NCBI GenBank assembly: GCA_022827185.1
Contig: JAJDTM010000025.1
Coordinates: forward strand, 1-52,631
Direction: 5' to 3'
DNA length: 52,631 nt
DNA from: Candidatus Poribacteria bacterium
Lineage (GTDB): Bacteria; Poribacteria; WGA-4E; WGA-3G
The translations under genes and the position numbers were made by a program. This document shows positions 42,341 through 51,033 of this stretch, piece after piece; position 1 is the first letter of the stretch; each line of letters opens with the position of its first letter. A model generated the notes under the pieces. The model saw only the letters and a program-made list of their open reading frames with translations. It did no database searches and was not told the DNA's origin.

Positions 42341-43201
42341 CTATATAGAGAGTGCTTCGCGCATTGTCTCTGTACACGGCGTGATACCTGTCCATTTCTC
42401 AAAAGCGATAGCCCCCTGATGAACTAACATCCCGATGCCACCAAGGGTTTGGCAGCCACGCTCAGCAGCAGCTTGCATCAAGGGTGTCACCGGTGGTGTA
42501 TACACAATGTCGTAAACGATGGCATTCGGTTGAAGCCAGTCCGTAGAAATTAACAAAGGATGTGTTGTATCCATACTTGTCGTCGCAGTATTGATGAGGA
42601 GTGTGCTTTGACGGACAGCAACAGGCAAACGAGCATCCGTCAGTCCCATTCCGTGTATAGCGACATCTGTTTTTTGATGCATCTCTTCTGCTAAGGAGAC
42701 AGCCTTCTCCACCGTACGGTTAGCGATGGTGATGGAGGCTACACCTGCGAGTGCCAACGCAACAACCACGGCTCTTGCGGCACCCCCTGCACCTAAGACG
42801 GCAACGGCTTCACCTACGGGTACAGACATATCTCTATTTTCCTCCAGTGCTCTCAAAACACCCGGGGCATCCGTATTATCGCCGTGTATCTCATCTCCAA
42901 CAAAGGTGAGCGTGTTCACTGCACCGATAAGTTCCGCTGCTCGCGAAACCGACGTGAGATATGGGATGACTGTTTGTTTATGCGGAAGTGTTACATTAAT
43001 ACCAACGACGTTAATCGCTTTAAAACCGGCGATTGCGTCCCCTAAATCATTCGGACGCACATGAAAGGGGACATAGACGTAATCAAGCCCCGCTTTCGCA
43101 AAAGCGGCGTTGTGCATTTGCGGTGAACGACTGTGTTCAACAGGATCACCAATAACACCGACGATCTGGGTATGTCCGGTCAGTATGTGTCGTGTGTGCA
43201 T
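42341..43201 (-). CDS. aroE: Shikimate dehydrogenase
   Basis: A 286-residue enzyme reducing 3-dehydroshikimate in aromatic amino acid synthesis. GVIGDPVEHSRSPQMHN is the family's N-terminal substrate loop. VGINVTLPHKQTV carries the catalytic Lys and GDNTDAPGV the partner Asp. AVLGAGGAARAVVVAL is the NADP Rossmann motif. Length is typical. It is preceded by a family R repeat (43224-43324) with no visible ribosome binding site. Confidence 0.95.
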   Translation of the reverse strand: MHTRHILTGHTQIVGVIGDPVEHSRSPQMHNAAFAKAGLDYVYVPFHVRPNDLGDAIAGFKAINVVGINVTLPHKQTVIPYLTSVSRAAELIGAVNTLTFVGDEIHGDNTDAPGVLRALEENRDMSVPVGEAVAVLGAGGAARAVVVALALAGVASITIANRTVEKAVSLAEEMHQKTDVAIHGMGLTDARLPVAVRQSTLLINTATTSMDTTHPLLISTDWLQPNAIVYDIVYTPPVTPLMQAAAERGCQTLGGIGMLVHQGAIAFEKWTGITPCTETMREALSI

Positions 43202-43223
43202 TGTTTTAATGGCTTTTGACGTA

Positions 43224-43324
43224 ATGGCTGTCAGCCGTCGGCAATCAGCCAGAGGCTCTTGTATAAAGGTATGCGCGTTTTGCGTGCCACATACTGACAG
43301 CCGATAGCCGGTAGCCGACGGCTA
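43224..43324. repeat. Family R repeat between aroE and the ferredoxin oxidoreductase
   Basis: Built from AGCCGTCGGC and CCGATAGCC-type units. It supplies the CTA (TAG on the minus strand, 43322-43324) that stops the oxidoreductase frame. Confidence 0.7.
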
Positions 43325-46300
43325 TCTCCCAAGTAGATTTTCAACCGTCTGTCTCGCCGCCTCCATCTTTGGGTATCGAATTTCCCGATAGCCACGGACT
43401 TCCTCCACACATTCTAAGGCACGGAGATGCTTCTCGTACGTCTCCGCGTCTGTCGGCGCAAAAGTGTCAATCACACGGGTAACATACCACTCCCGGAATG
43501 CCTTCTCTCTGGCGTGCCATTTTGAGAGCCACCGTCTGAGAAACTTCATCCGCTTCATTAGGTTTAATTGCCAGTTGTGTGTGTCAATATCCGTTTCAAG
43601 GTCAAATCCCATGACAGTGAAATGCGGACGATTCAGATGGACATATTTAATCCTATCGCCATTTTCCGTATCAACCTGATACAATTCCTTGTCACGCGCC
43701 AATTTTTCTGTGCTCGTCAATAGGTGTGCGACATAGACTTCGTCTTTAATCAGCATCACTTTATGAAGGTATCTGATAGCGGCTTTTGTGGCACGATAGT
43801 CGTATACTCCGGAATCGCGAGCATGAACCTGTTTCACCTTTTCAACATACACCTGTGCGTAGTTCAGATCCTCAAATTGAACAAGATCGTAGACATAAAG
43901 TGCCAGCAGGCGATGAATGTTGTCCGAACCGATGTTTAGCGTCTCTACGGTGCTTTCGACAAGTGCTACATATTTTTCTGCTAAACGCTTTCCACCGCGC
44001 TTTTTCTCCAATATCTGTCGTTTTGCAGAAAGCATCTCAGCGTAGTTTGGTTGGTGCGGCGCTTCATTCTCTATTTGTTGAACGTCAAGCGCGAGCCGCC
44101 GTCCAACGTTGAATGCTTTCATATTGGTATCCAAATCGGCATGCGGTACCATCTGCTTCAATGCTAATTGGAGCGGTTCCAATTCAAGCGGTATCAATTG
44201 GCGTTGGAAGGCAGTACCCAGAAGCATCATGTTTGCATACAACTTATTGCCGAACAACCGCTCAGAGACCGCAAACAGATCAACACCGAAATATGTATCC
44301 GCATTGGTATGGGTCTGAAGCGCCGCTTCAAGTGTGTTCGGGTCAAAATTGTCTTTGCCAATGAGCGTGGATATGGTTTCTGTCTTTGCGGTGTTCACCA
44401 CAGCAGTCGTACGTGTGGGTGAGGCGATACGGAAAAGCGATTGTGCTGTGATGCCGCGTGCTGCCTCCAAAATGTCAAGTCCTAACAGTAAGTCCGCCTT
44501 GCCATACGGAATCACCGGCGAAGCGTGAACGCCGGGTTGCGTGTATGCGATATGTGTATAGACCCCGCCGTTGCGGATCGCCAAACCTTTCCTATCACAG
44601 AAGTTTACATCGTAGCCTTGGAGGTACCCACCAACGACAAGCACCTTGGAAATAGTCCCGATTCCCATGCCACCGACCCCTGCAGCGTACATATTCCAAT
44701 TCCGTTCAAACGTCAGCAGTGGCGGTGGTGGCAACGGATCATCGCTCAAGAGGTCTCGGTAACCGGGTGCCGCTGTTTGCTGTCGAGGCGGACGTTTGCG
44801 TGTGACAATAACTTCTTCAAATGCTGGACACGCATATTTAATTCGCGCACACGCACCGTCAGAAACGCAATTTGACTGGTCAATAGCAATCTTCTCGCCA
44901 TAGTCGGTATCCACAATTTTTAAACCGGGACATCCGGTAACTGTCGTGCACTCTCGACAAAATTCGCAGACTTCGGGTGTGATATTAATATGTTTTTCGT
45001 ATTTCAGGAAACCGTCTCTGGCTATAGTTTTGCGTTGTTCACGACGAAGGCGGCGATGGTGAGTAATGGCGCACTCTTTATCAGCAATAACAATTTTGAC
45101 ACCGGATTTAAGAATGGTCTTTTCGAGGTATTTTTTGTAGTTGACCCGATCTTCCGGGTTGGTGCGCACAATATCTATTTCAGAATCGCCAACGAGTCCT
45201 TGGGCGACTTTCTCAATATCCTGAGCAAATGTCGGATTCCCGAGGAGGTCAAGCTCGTCAGCAGGCGTGGGTTGATGTCCTGTCATTGCTGTAGTTTGGT
45301 TATCTAAAATGATATAGGCGATGTCTTGATTGTTTTTGATTGAATCTGAAATTGCTGACATTCCACCGTGAAAAAACGTTGAATCCCCCATAAAAACAAT
45401 CTGTTTATTTTTGATAAACGGGTCAATCCCCGCCCCCGAACCGCCGCCTAACGCCATCGCCGAGAGATTGTGCATCAGACGCGGAAACGGTTCATATTTG
45501 AGCATCGAATAGCAACCGATATCTCCGTGAAAGACGAGATCCACCGGTCCTGAATTGTGGTGCTTCTTCATGTAGTCGGCATCCATAAATTGCTGTGTGA
45601 TTTCGAGGAAGACACTCGAGGAATCGCGATGCGGACAGCCTGGGCAAAAAGTCGGTGTACGTTGCGAGATGTCAATCTGCTGTTCGGAGACCTCTTCTTG
45701 GAGTGCCTCTTCACGCGAGAGGTGTTCCAAATCAACAAGCGTATCAGTAGGACTCAGGCGGTGTTTGAGAAGTGGGATCAACTTCTGAATGAGAATAGAG
45801 GCATCTAAACCGGAGACTGTTGGAATCCCAATGAGACCGTCAGGGAATTGTTTCCCCCACACGTTTACGTATGCCGCAATATCTCCGTTCTGATAGGCAT
45901 GGGTGAGCAGTGCTTTGATTTCGTTTTCTAAAAGTGGACGCTTCTCCTCAACGACATAGATTTCGTCAACCTGTTGCGCAAACGCTCTGACGATATCCGC
46001 ATCAATTGGATGGGTCATCCCGAGTTTGAGAATCGGGATGTCGCCGTGTAAGTTCAATTCTTCGAGGGCGTGGAGGAGGTAGCTGTGTGCCAAGCCTGCG
46101 CTGACAAATCCGAGTGGGTACCGCTTTTTACGTGAGATTCCGTCCATAAACTGAATCTTGTTGAGTCCAAGCTCTCTTGCGGTCTCAATTGCAGTCGGAA
46201 ATCTTTCTCGCAATGTTTCTGTCTCAATTTGGGCAGTATGGGGTGGTAAGATCACCCGCTTATCGGCATCAATGAGTTGCGTATCCAAGTTAACTCGCTT

Positions 46301-46891
46301 CAAACCGGTAATGTCAGGATAGATATTCGGATGGAGTTCAACGTTACCACCGCCACTCGCCTGGTTTTCAGTGGTTAGATGGCAAACATAGAGGTCCGCA
46401 GCAGCAGAAATCTGGAAAGCGGCGTGAATCCAGTCCTTGAGTTCCTGAAATGTGCTCGGTTCAAGAAGTGGCGTGTAGACGTGTCGTACCAAAAATCGGG
46501 AATCAGCAGGTACCTGTGTACTGTGCGACCAAGTATCATCGCCCACGACAACGACAGCACCCCCCGTTGTTCCTGCAAGGTTACTAATCGCCAATGCATC
46601 GGAGGCGACATGCAAGCCAACGCTTTTCATGAACGTAATCGCACGAACATCCGCCATTTGCGAGCCATTCAGGCGTGCGATACTTAATGCTTCATTGTTG
46701 GCGATCTGCGCCACAATGCCGTTGTTTTTAAACAACTCGGCGTTACGTTGGATGACATCAAAGACCTCTGCAATCGGGGACCCCGGATAACCTGTGAGCA
46801 GACTAACCCCACTCTCTAAGGCACCTTTGACTAATAACTCGCACCCTGTATAGACATGCGTTCCGCTGGCTTGTGTAAACCTGTCGTCCAT
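43322..46891 (-). CDS. ior: Fused indolepyruvate:ferredoxin oxidoreductase (IorA-IorB type)
   Basis: A 1189-residue enzyme that decarboxylates aryl or branched-chain 2-keto acids to acyl-CoA with ferredoxin. The alpha part opens YTGCELLVKGALESG and GYPGSPIAEVFDV. The TPP site is CPGCPHR (about residues 416-422), GDIGCYS and GDSTFFHGG (502-511). Fe-S cysteines follow (CEFCRECTTVTGCPG and NCVSDGACARI, about 642-690). The beta part has AAGVGGMGIGT (about 736-746), then a long C-terminal region typical of the fused bacterial form. The start is the Met at 46891. An in-frame ATG at 46945 is inside a family L repeat and would add 18 repeat-encoded residues, like those ahead of the second PhyH gene. 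The frame is intact. Confidence 0.92.
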   Translation of the reverse strand: MDDRFTQASGTHVYTGCELLVKGALESGVSLLTGYPGSPIAEVFDVIQRNAELFKNNGIVAQIANNEALSIARLNGSQMADVRAITFMKSVGLHVASDALAISNLAGTTGGAVVVVGDDTWSHSTQVPADSRFLVRHVYTPLLEPSTFQELKDWIHAAFQISAAADLYVCHLTTENQASGGGNVELHPNIYPDITGLKRVNLDTQLIDADKRVILPPHTAQIETETLRERFPTAIETARELGLNKIQFMDGISRKKRYPLGFVSAGLAHSYLLHALEELNLHGDIPILKLGMTHPIDADIVRAFAQQVDEIYVVEEKRPLLENEIKALLTHAYQNGDIAAYVNVWGKQFPDGLIGIPTVSGLDASILIQKLIPLLKHRLSPTDTLVDLEHLSREEALQEEVSEQQIDISQRTPTFCPGCPHRDSSSVFLEITQQFMDADYMKKHHNSGPVDLVFHGDIGCYSMLKYEPFPRLMHNLSAMALGGGSGAGIDPFIKNKQIVFMGDSTFFHGGMSAISDSIKNNQDIAYIILDNQTTAMTGHQPTPADELDLLGNPTFAQDIEKVAQGLVGDSEIDIVRTNPEDRVNYKKYLEKTILKSGVKIVIADKECAITHHRRLRREQRKTIARDGFLKYEKHINITPEVCEFCRECTTVTGCPGLKIVDTDYGEKIAIDQSNCVSDGACARIKYACPAFEEVIVTRKRPPRQQTAAPGYRDLLSDDPLPPPPLLTFERNWNMYAAGVGGMGIGTISKVLVVGGYLQGYDVNFCDRKGLAIRNGGVYTHIAYTQPGVHASPVIPYGKADLLLGLDILEAARGITAQSLFRIASPTRTTAVVNTAKTETISTLIGKDNFDPNTLEAALQTHTNADTYFGVDLFAVSERLFGNKLYANMMLLGTAFQRQLIPLELEPLQLALKQMVPHADLDTNMKAFNVGRRLALDVQQIENEAPHQPNYAEMLSAKRQILEKKRGGKRLAEKYVALVESTVETLNIGSDNIHRLLALYVYDLVQFEDLNYAQVYVEKVKQVHARDSGVYDYRATKAAIRYLHKVMLIKDEVYVAHLLTSTEKLARDKELYQVDTENGDRIKYVHLNRPHFTVMGFDLETDIDTHNWQLNLMKRMKFLRRWLSKWHAREKAFREWYVTRVIDTFAPTDAETYEKHLRALECVEEVRGYREIRYPKMEAARQTVENLLGR

Positions 46892-46980
46892 ATTTTTATA
46901 TTTCCTTGCGGTTCGGTGAGGTGAGTCGGTGCTTTGGAATTTCATTCCGTAGACCCGTCCTCCATTTCATTACGGACTAT
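46892..46980 (-). repeat. Leader repeat (family L, site 5) upstream of the oxidoreductase
   Basis: Minus strand: GTAATGAAATGGAGGACGGG, then CACCGAACCGCAAGGAAAT, then ATAAAAAT. AAGGA (46903-46907) is 11 nt before the ATG at 46891. The order of the blocks is the same as at 12300-12396. Confidence 0.85.
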
Positions 46981-47061
46981 CGTTTTTGGTTTTTTCACCA
47001 GAAACTCGATTTGGACATCGGACAAATCGGAGCAGAAACCCAATATTTAAAAAATAAAAAA

Positions 47062-48774
47062 TTATTTTTCAGACAATAACTCTCGCGCATGCGCAAGACC
47101 TATTTCGGTTTCTTTGCCACCGTGCATTCGGGCGATTTCATTAACTTGTTCTTCTGCTGCTAAAGGTTTCGCTGTAATCAGGGTACGTTCACCAACCACC
47201 TTCTTTTCTACCCGAAAATGCTTATCCGCAAAACGGGCAATCTGAGGGAGATGCGTAATACAGATAACTTGTGAAAAGGCTGACAACTCCTTCAATTTTT
47301 TACCAACGACATCCGCAACTTTACCACCGATGCCGCTGTCAATTTCATCGAAAAGTAGGGTCGGAATCTCGTCAACTTGAACCAATACAGTCTTTAAAGC
47401 GAGCATGATACGCGAGATTTCGCCACCTGACGCAATTCTGGCGATGGGGCGCGCCTCGGAACCAACATTCGGGGCAATTAAGAATTCAACAGCGTCCATT
47501 CCATCAGAACGGAATGCATAAGGTTTGTCATCTATCCGAAATGGGCCACCTGCGTCTGGTATATGCTGCACGGATGCCTGAAACTCTGCTTTGTCCATAC
47601 CGAGTGTACGGAGTTCCTTCTCAATCCGTTCCGAAAGATGTTTCGCGACGTGTATCCGTTTCGCAGAGAGTGCAGTGCACAAGTGTTGGGCTTCTTGGAT
47701 GGTTGCTTGGATCTCCGCTTGGAGCGACTCCTGTTTTTCTGAACCGAGTTGTAATGTCTCCAATTTCTGTTCCGCTTCAGCGTGGTAGGCTAATATTTCG
47801 GAAATAGTGTTGCCATAACGCCGCTTCAATTTGGAAATCAACGCCAATCGATCCGTAACTTCGTCCAACCGCATTGCGTTGGACTCCACCGTTTCTGCAT
47901 AGTGTCGGACCTGTAAGGCGACATCCTCCAATTCGTAGAGTGATGATTCCAACCGATCGCGTAATTCCGAAAGACTGTCATCAATGTCCGACAATTTTGT
48001 GAGTTCTTTCGTTGCGGCCTTCAAGCGTTCAACAGGACTGCCAAAACCGCCAGCCCCGTCGCCATCCAATTGTTGATATACGAGCGTCGCTGATTCACGC
48101 AACGCCTCTGCATTCTTGAGAAGGCGCGCTTCATCTGCCAACGTTTCGTCTTCACCTTCCTCTAAATTCGCCGCAGTCAGTTCTTTAATTTCAAATTCAA
48201 GGAGTTCTTTTTCGCGTTCTGATGCAGCCAAAGTGTCCGCGAGGGATGCTGCCTCTTGCTGTAAGGCTCTTAGTTGCGTATATACCTTACCAATCTGCCG
48301 CTGTGCTTCACTGTTCCCCCCGAAATCATCTAAAAGCCTGAGATGTGTTTCGGTCCGAAATAACGATTGATGCTCATGTTGACCGTGAATGTCAACAAGC
48401 AAAGCACCGAGTTCTTGCAGCTGCTTTAAATTCACCAAACGTCCATTGATATGGCAGCGGCTTCTACCGTTCGCGCTGATTTGCCTTGAAAGAATGGTCA
48501 CATCGGATGCGTCCAACACATCGCTGAAAGCAAAATCGGTATGCCACATCGGATGCGTCTCATCAGGCGCGACGCTTGCTTCCACCTTCGCAAAATCGGT
48601 GCCTTCTCGGACAATATCGGCGGTGGATCTTTCACCCAACACCAGTCCGATTGATTTGAGGATAACCGATTTACCAGCACCCGTCTCACCGGTGAAGATA
48701 TTCAACCCCGGGGACAGTTCGAGTTCGAGTGCGTCTATGAGAGCGACATTGCGGATAGAGAGTGTTTCTATCAT
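47062..48774 (-). CDS. recN: DNA repair protein RecN
   Basis: A 570-residue SMC-like ATPase acting in double-strand break repair. Walker A is TGETGAGKSVILKSIGLVLGE near the N-terminus. Two coiled-coil arms fill the middle. The C-terminal ABC signature ARIASGGEISRIMLALK and Walker B TLLFDEIDSGIGGKVADVV are complete. The RecN-specific DIHGQHEHQSLF is present. Length matches the family. The ATG lies at the edge of a TCAGTTGTCAG-type repeat and lacks a Shine-Dalgarno. Confidence 0.95.
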   Translation of the reverse strand: MIETLSIRNVALIDALELELSPGLNIFTGETGAGKSVILKSIGLVLGERSTADIVREGTDFAKVEASVAPDETHPMWHTDFAFSDVLDASDVTILSRQISANGRSRCHINGRLVNLKQLQELGALLVDIHGQHEHQSLFRTETHLRLLDDFGGNSEAQRQIGKVYTQLRALQQEAASLADTLAASEREKELLEFEIKELTAANLEEGEDETLADEARLLKNAEALRESATLVYQQLDGDGAGGFGSPVERLKAATKELTKLSDIDDSLSELRDRLESSLYELEDVALQVRHYAETVESNAMRLDEVTDRLALISKLKRRYGNTISEILAYHAEAEQKLETLQLGSEKQESLQAEIQATIQEAQHLCTALSAKRIHVAKHLSERIEKELRTLGMDKAEFQASVQHIPDAGGPFRIDDKPYAFRSDGMDAVEFLIAPNVGSEARPIARIASGGEISRIMLALKTVLVQVDEIPTLLFDEIDSGIGGKVADVVGKKLKELSAFSQVICITHLPQIARFADKHFRVEKKVVGERTLITAKPLAAEEQVNEIARMHGGKETEIGLAHARELLSEK

Positions 48775-48775
48775 T

Positions 48776-48870
48776 ATAGTTATCAGTTGTCAGTTTGCCT
48801 CGCAGTGAGAGTTACCAGTTCTCAGTAACTTGTTGAAAGATGACGGTTACTGAGGGCTGAGTCCTGACGA
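48776..48870. repeat. TCAGTTATCAG-type repeat between recN and nadK
   Basis: Contains the 25-bp segment 48790-48814 that is also present at 37045-37069 in the opposite orientation. TTATCAGTTGTCAG and AGTTCTCAGTAAC units form most of it. It abuts the recN start. Confidence 0.7.
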
Positions 48871-48883
48871 TCGGTAGTAGTGC

Positions 48884-49762
48884 TTATGTATTTTTGATTC
48901 TTTCACCCAACATTAGTTTTTCACGCAAGGTTCTGTAGTAACTATGGTGTTGTGAACGAATCAGCTGAATTGTCCGTTCCGCTTTCTCCACTTTTATGAC
49001 CGCACCTGCAGTGAGACTGTGTGTCTCGCGTTGCCCATCCACAAAAACATCTACGCTCTGATACGCAGCACGCATCTTGACCGTTATCTCCGCAGCCCCA
49101 TCGGCAATGAACGGACGTACCGTCAAACTATGCGGTGCAATAGGGGTCAAGAGAATCGCTTCCAACTGTGGAGCGACAATGGTGCCAGCACAAGAGAGCG
49201 AGTATCCGGTTGAACCGCTTGGCGTTGCGATAATCAATCCATCGGCGTTATACGGTATAAAGAGTTCGCCGTCAATATAGGCATCTAATTCAATGAGACG
49301 CGTATAGTGCCGAATCACAACATCGTTGAGTGCGAAAGCACGAAAAGGTTGCGGAAACCCTTGCCTGTCCACAACAACCTCTAACATCATCCGATGCTCT
49401 ATTCGATAGTCGCCTGCCAAGGTTGCCTTCAAAGTCGGGTAGAGTTCATCAAGTGATGCGTCCGTCAAAAACCCAAGCGTCCCAATGTTAATCGCCAAGA
49501 TAGGCACATTCTCAACCTGTGGTGTATGGGCTGCGCTGAGTAGCGTTCCATCTCCACCAAGGACAAGAAGAACATCTGCTTGTGCTACCATCTCCGTTTT
49601 GGAAATACCGGTTTTGGGATGTCCCAATTCAACTGCCTGTTCTTCTGGTAGCAGCGGGACAATACCTCGCTCTTCAAGCCACGCAGATACACCTTCAACG
49701 ATGCCTGCCGCGTTTGCTTTGGTAGTATTGACAAAAAAACCGATGTTCTTTATTGCTTGCAT
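48884..49762 (-). CDS. nadK: NAD kinase
   Basis: A 292-residue enzyme that phosphorylates NAD to NADP. VLLVLGGDGTLLSAAH is the GGDG motif. ATPSGSTGYSLSCAG is the second conserved loop (TxSGSTAYxxSxGG-type). Start: Met at 49762. The frame continues 28 residues upstream from a Met at 49846, but those residues come from repeat DNA and give no family match, so I reject them. No Shine-Dalgarno is present. Confidence 0.94.
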   Translation of the reverse strand: MQAIKNIGFFVNTTKANAAGIVEGVSAWLEERGIVPLLPEEQAVELGHPKTGISKTEMVAQADVLLVLGGDGTLLSAAHTPQVENVPILAINIGTLGFLTDASLDELYPTLKATLAGDYRIEHRMMLEVVVDRQGFPQPFRAFALNDVVIRHYTRLIELDAYIDGELFIPYNADGLIIATPSGSTGYSLSCAGTIVAPQLEAILLTPIAPHSLTVRPFIADGAAEITVKMRAAYQSVDVFVDGQRETHSLTAGAVIKVEKAERTIQLIRSQHHSYYRTLREKLMLGERIKNT

Positions 49763-49769
49763 TTTTTTA

Positions 49770-49885
49770 CTGGTTATCAGTTGCCAGTTATCGGTTGTCG
49801 GTTCAGAAAGGTTTGTGGCAGATAGAAACGTTTGTAACCGCCACACATCTCACCGAAAACGGATAACTGAAGACCTACAACCATT
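49770..49885. repeat. TCAGTTATCGG-type repeat 5' of nadK
   Basis: GTTATCAGTTGCCAGTTATC-type units ending right before the nadK start on the minus strand, with a CCGAAAACGGATAACTGAAG block at the other end. It joins the PopT gene 3' end. Confidence 0.6.
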
Positions 49886-49889
49886 ACAT

Positions 49890-50918
49890 CTAATTCTCCA
49901 AACGCGTGAATAAAATAATGACACCACCGCCGACAAGAAAAGCACCGACAGTGATGAGCAGATTCATATCAAGTTGCGGTAAGATGTGAGCAGTATCTAT
50001 CCGTTCTCCATCAACCATTGAGAACTCACGAAATGGCCATAATCCGTAAAGTGAACCGACCATTAACCCGATGAGAAAGGCGATTGTCAGATTGCGATAG
50101 CGTTCCAGTAGATAGTTAAGCAACCGCGTGAATGCCAGAAGACCAAACAGACACCCGAGTGCAGCAAAAGAAAGTATCAGTAGACTACTTAACATCGGCT
50201 CGGTTAAAACACCCTTGAGCAATCCGGGAACACTCTCTATCAAGGTATTTATTGCCGTTAAGAGCGGGAAATAGACCCCGAGTGCGAGCATTAGGAACGA
50301 ACCGCTGATGCCGGGCAGAATCATCGCCGAAACCGCTAACGCACCGCTTCCAAAAAAGAGTCCGAGTTGCCAATACGTTGGAAATATAGTTGTGCGTCCA
50401 GCGTTGGCATCCATCATCGCCGCGTTATCGGATTTGTAGGCAACCCGCTCTAATTGCTTTTCACCCATACCGACAGAGAGGCTTAGTATCAAGGCAACGG
50501 CGATCAACAGCACCACCGATTCTTTCCAACCGAACCCCTTTAGCATTCGCAGCGGTATGAGAATAGATACCAAGATCAGCCCGCTAAAGAAGCCATAAGT
50601 CGCATCATGCTGGTTGTTCAGCAGATAGACGATTAACTTTGAGGTCAGCAATAAGGCAGCGATCGCGCCGATGCCTAACAGCGCAAGAAAGCCGAAGTCA
50701 ATACGACGAAGTTCGGCACCTGCTGCCGCGAAAGCCTCTTTTTTTAGTCGGAGGACGCCAAGTAATTTTTTAACCGTTGAAAGCCCGATACGTCGTAATG
50801 CACCGATGAGCCGTTCATAGATACCTAAAACGAGTGCAAGGGTCCCGCCACTCATACCGGGGATAATATTAGCAATGCCTATTAGAAAGCCGTTAGCGAA
50901 AAGCCGGAGTGAATTCAT
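49890..50918 (-). CDS. popT: Polyprenyl-phosphate transporter, PopT/DUF368 type
   Basis: A 342-residue inner-membrane protein with about 9-10 hydrophobic segments. GFLIGIANIIPGMSGGTLALVLGIYERLI is the DUF368 signature, and IILPGISGSFLMLALGVYFPLL is the symmetric second copy of P-G-x-S-G. DUF368 proteins have been shown to return undecaprenyl phosphate from the outer to the inner leaflet, so this recycles the carrier made by UppS. No Shine-Dalgarno before the ATG. It is followed by nadK, 128 bp away. Confidence 0.9.
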   Translation of the reverse strand: MNSLRLFANGFLIGIANIIPGMSGGTLALVLGIYERLIGALRRIGLSTVKKLLGVLRLKKEAFAAAGAELRRIDFGFLALLGIGAIAALLLTSKLIVYLLNNQHDATYGFFSGLILVSILIPLRMLKGFGWKESVVLLIAVALILSLSVGMGEKQLERVAYKSDNAAMMDANAGRTTIFPTYWQLGLFFGSGALAVSAMILPGISGSFLMLALGVYFPLLTAINTLIESVPGLLKGVLTEPMLSSLLILSFAALGCLFGLLAFTRLLNYLLERYRNLTIAFLIGLMVGSLYGLWPFREFSMVDGERIDTAHILPQLDMNLLITVGAFLVGGGVIILFTRLEN

Positions 50919-50935
50919 GTATTAGTTGTCAGGGG

Positions 50936-51031
50936 AATAGCCATCAGCCGTCGGCGGTCAGCAAAGAAGGTTTTCTGTTAATCAAAAACCTCTTATTGCT
51001 GACTGCTGATAGCCGATAGCCGATAGCCATT
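50936..51031. repeat. Family R imperfect palindrome between popT and the glycosyltransferase
   Basis: Arms TCAGCCGTCGGCGGTCAGCA and TGCTGACTGCTGATAGCCGA (right-hand side) are imperfect inverted repeats around an AGGTTTTCTGTTAATCAAAA centre. It shares 20 bp with 35477-35554. It could end transcription. Confidence 0.65.
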
Positions 51032-51033
51032 CT

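Noticed and set aside
46892..46945. 18-residue N-terminal extension of the ferredoxin oxidoreductase
   Set aside because: It is repeat-encoded (SPHRTARKYKN-like, compare the PhyH case) and the enzyme's conserved N-terminus begins after Met 46891.
49763..49846. 28-residue extension of NAD kinase
   Set aside because: Repeat DNA with no family match; the conserved start is MQAIKNIGFF.
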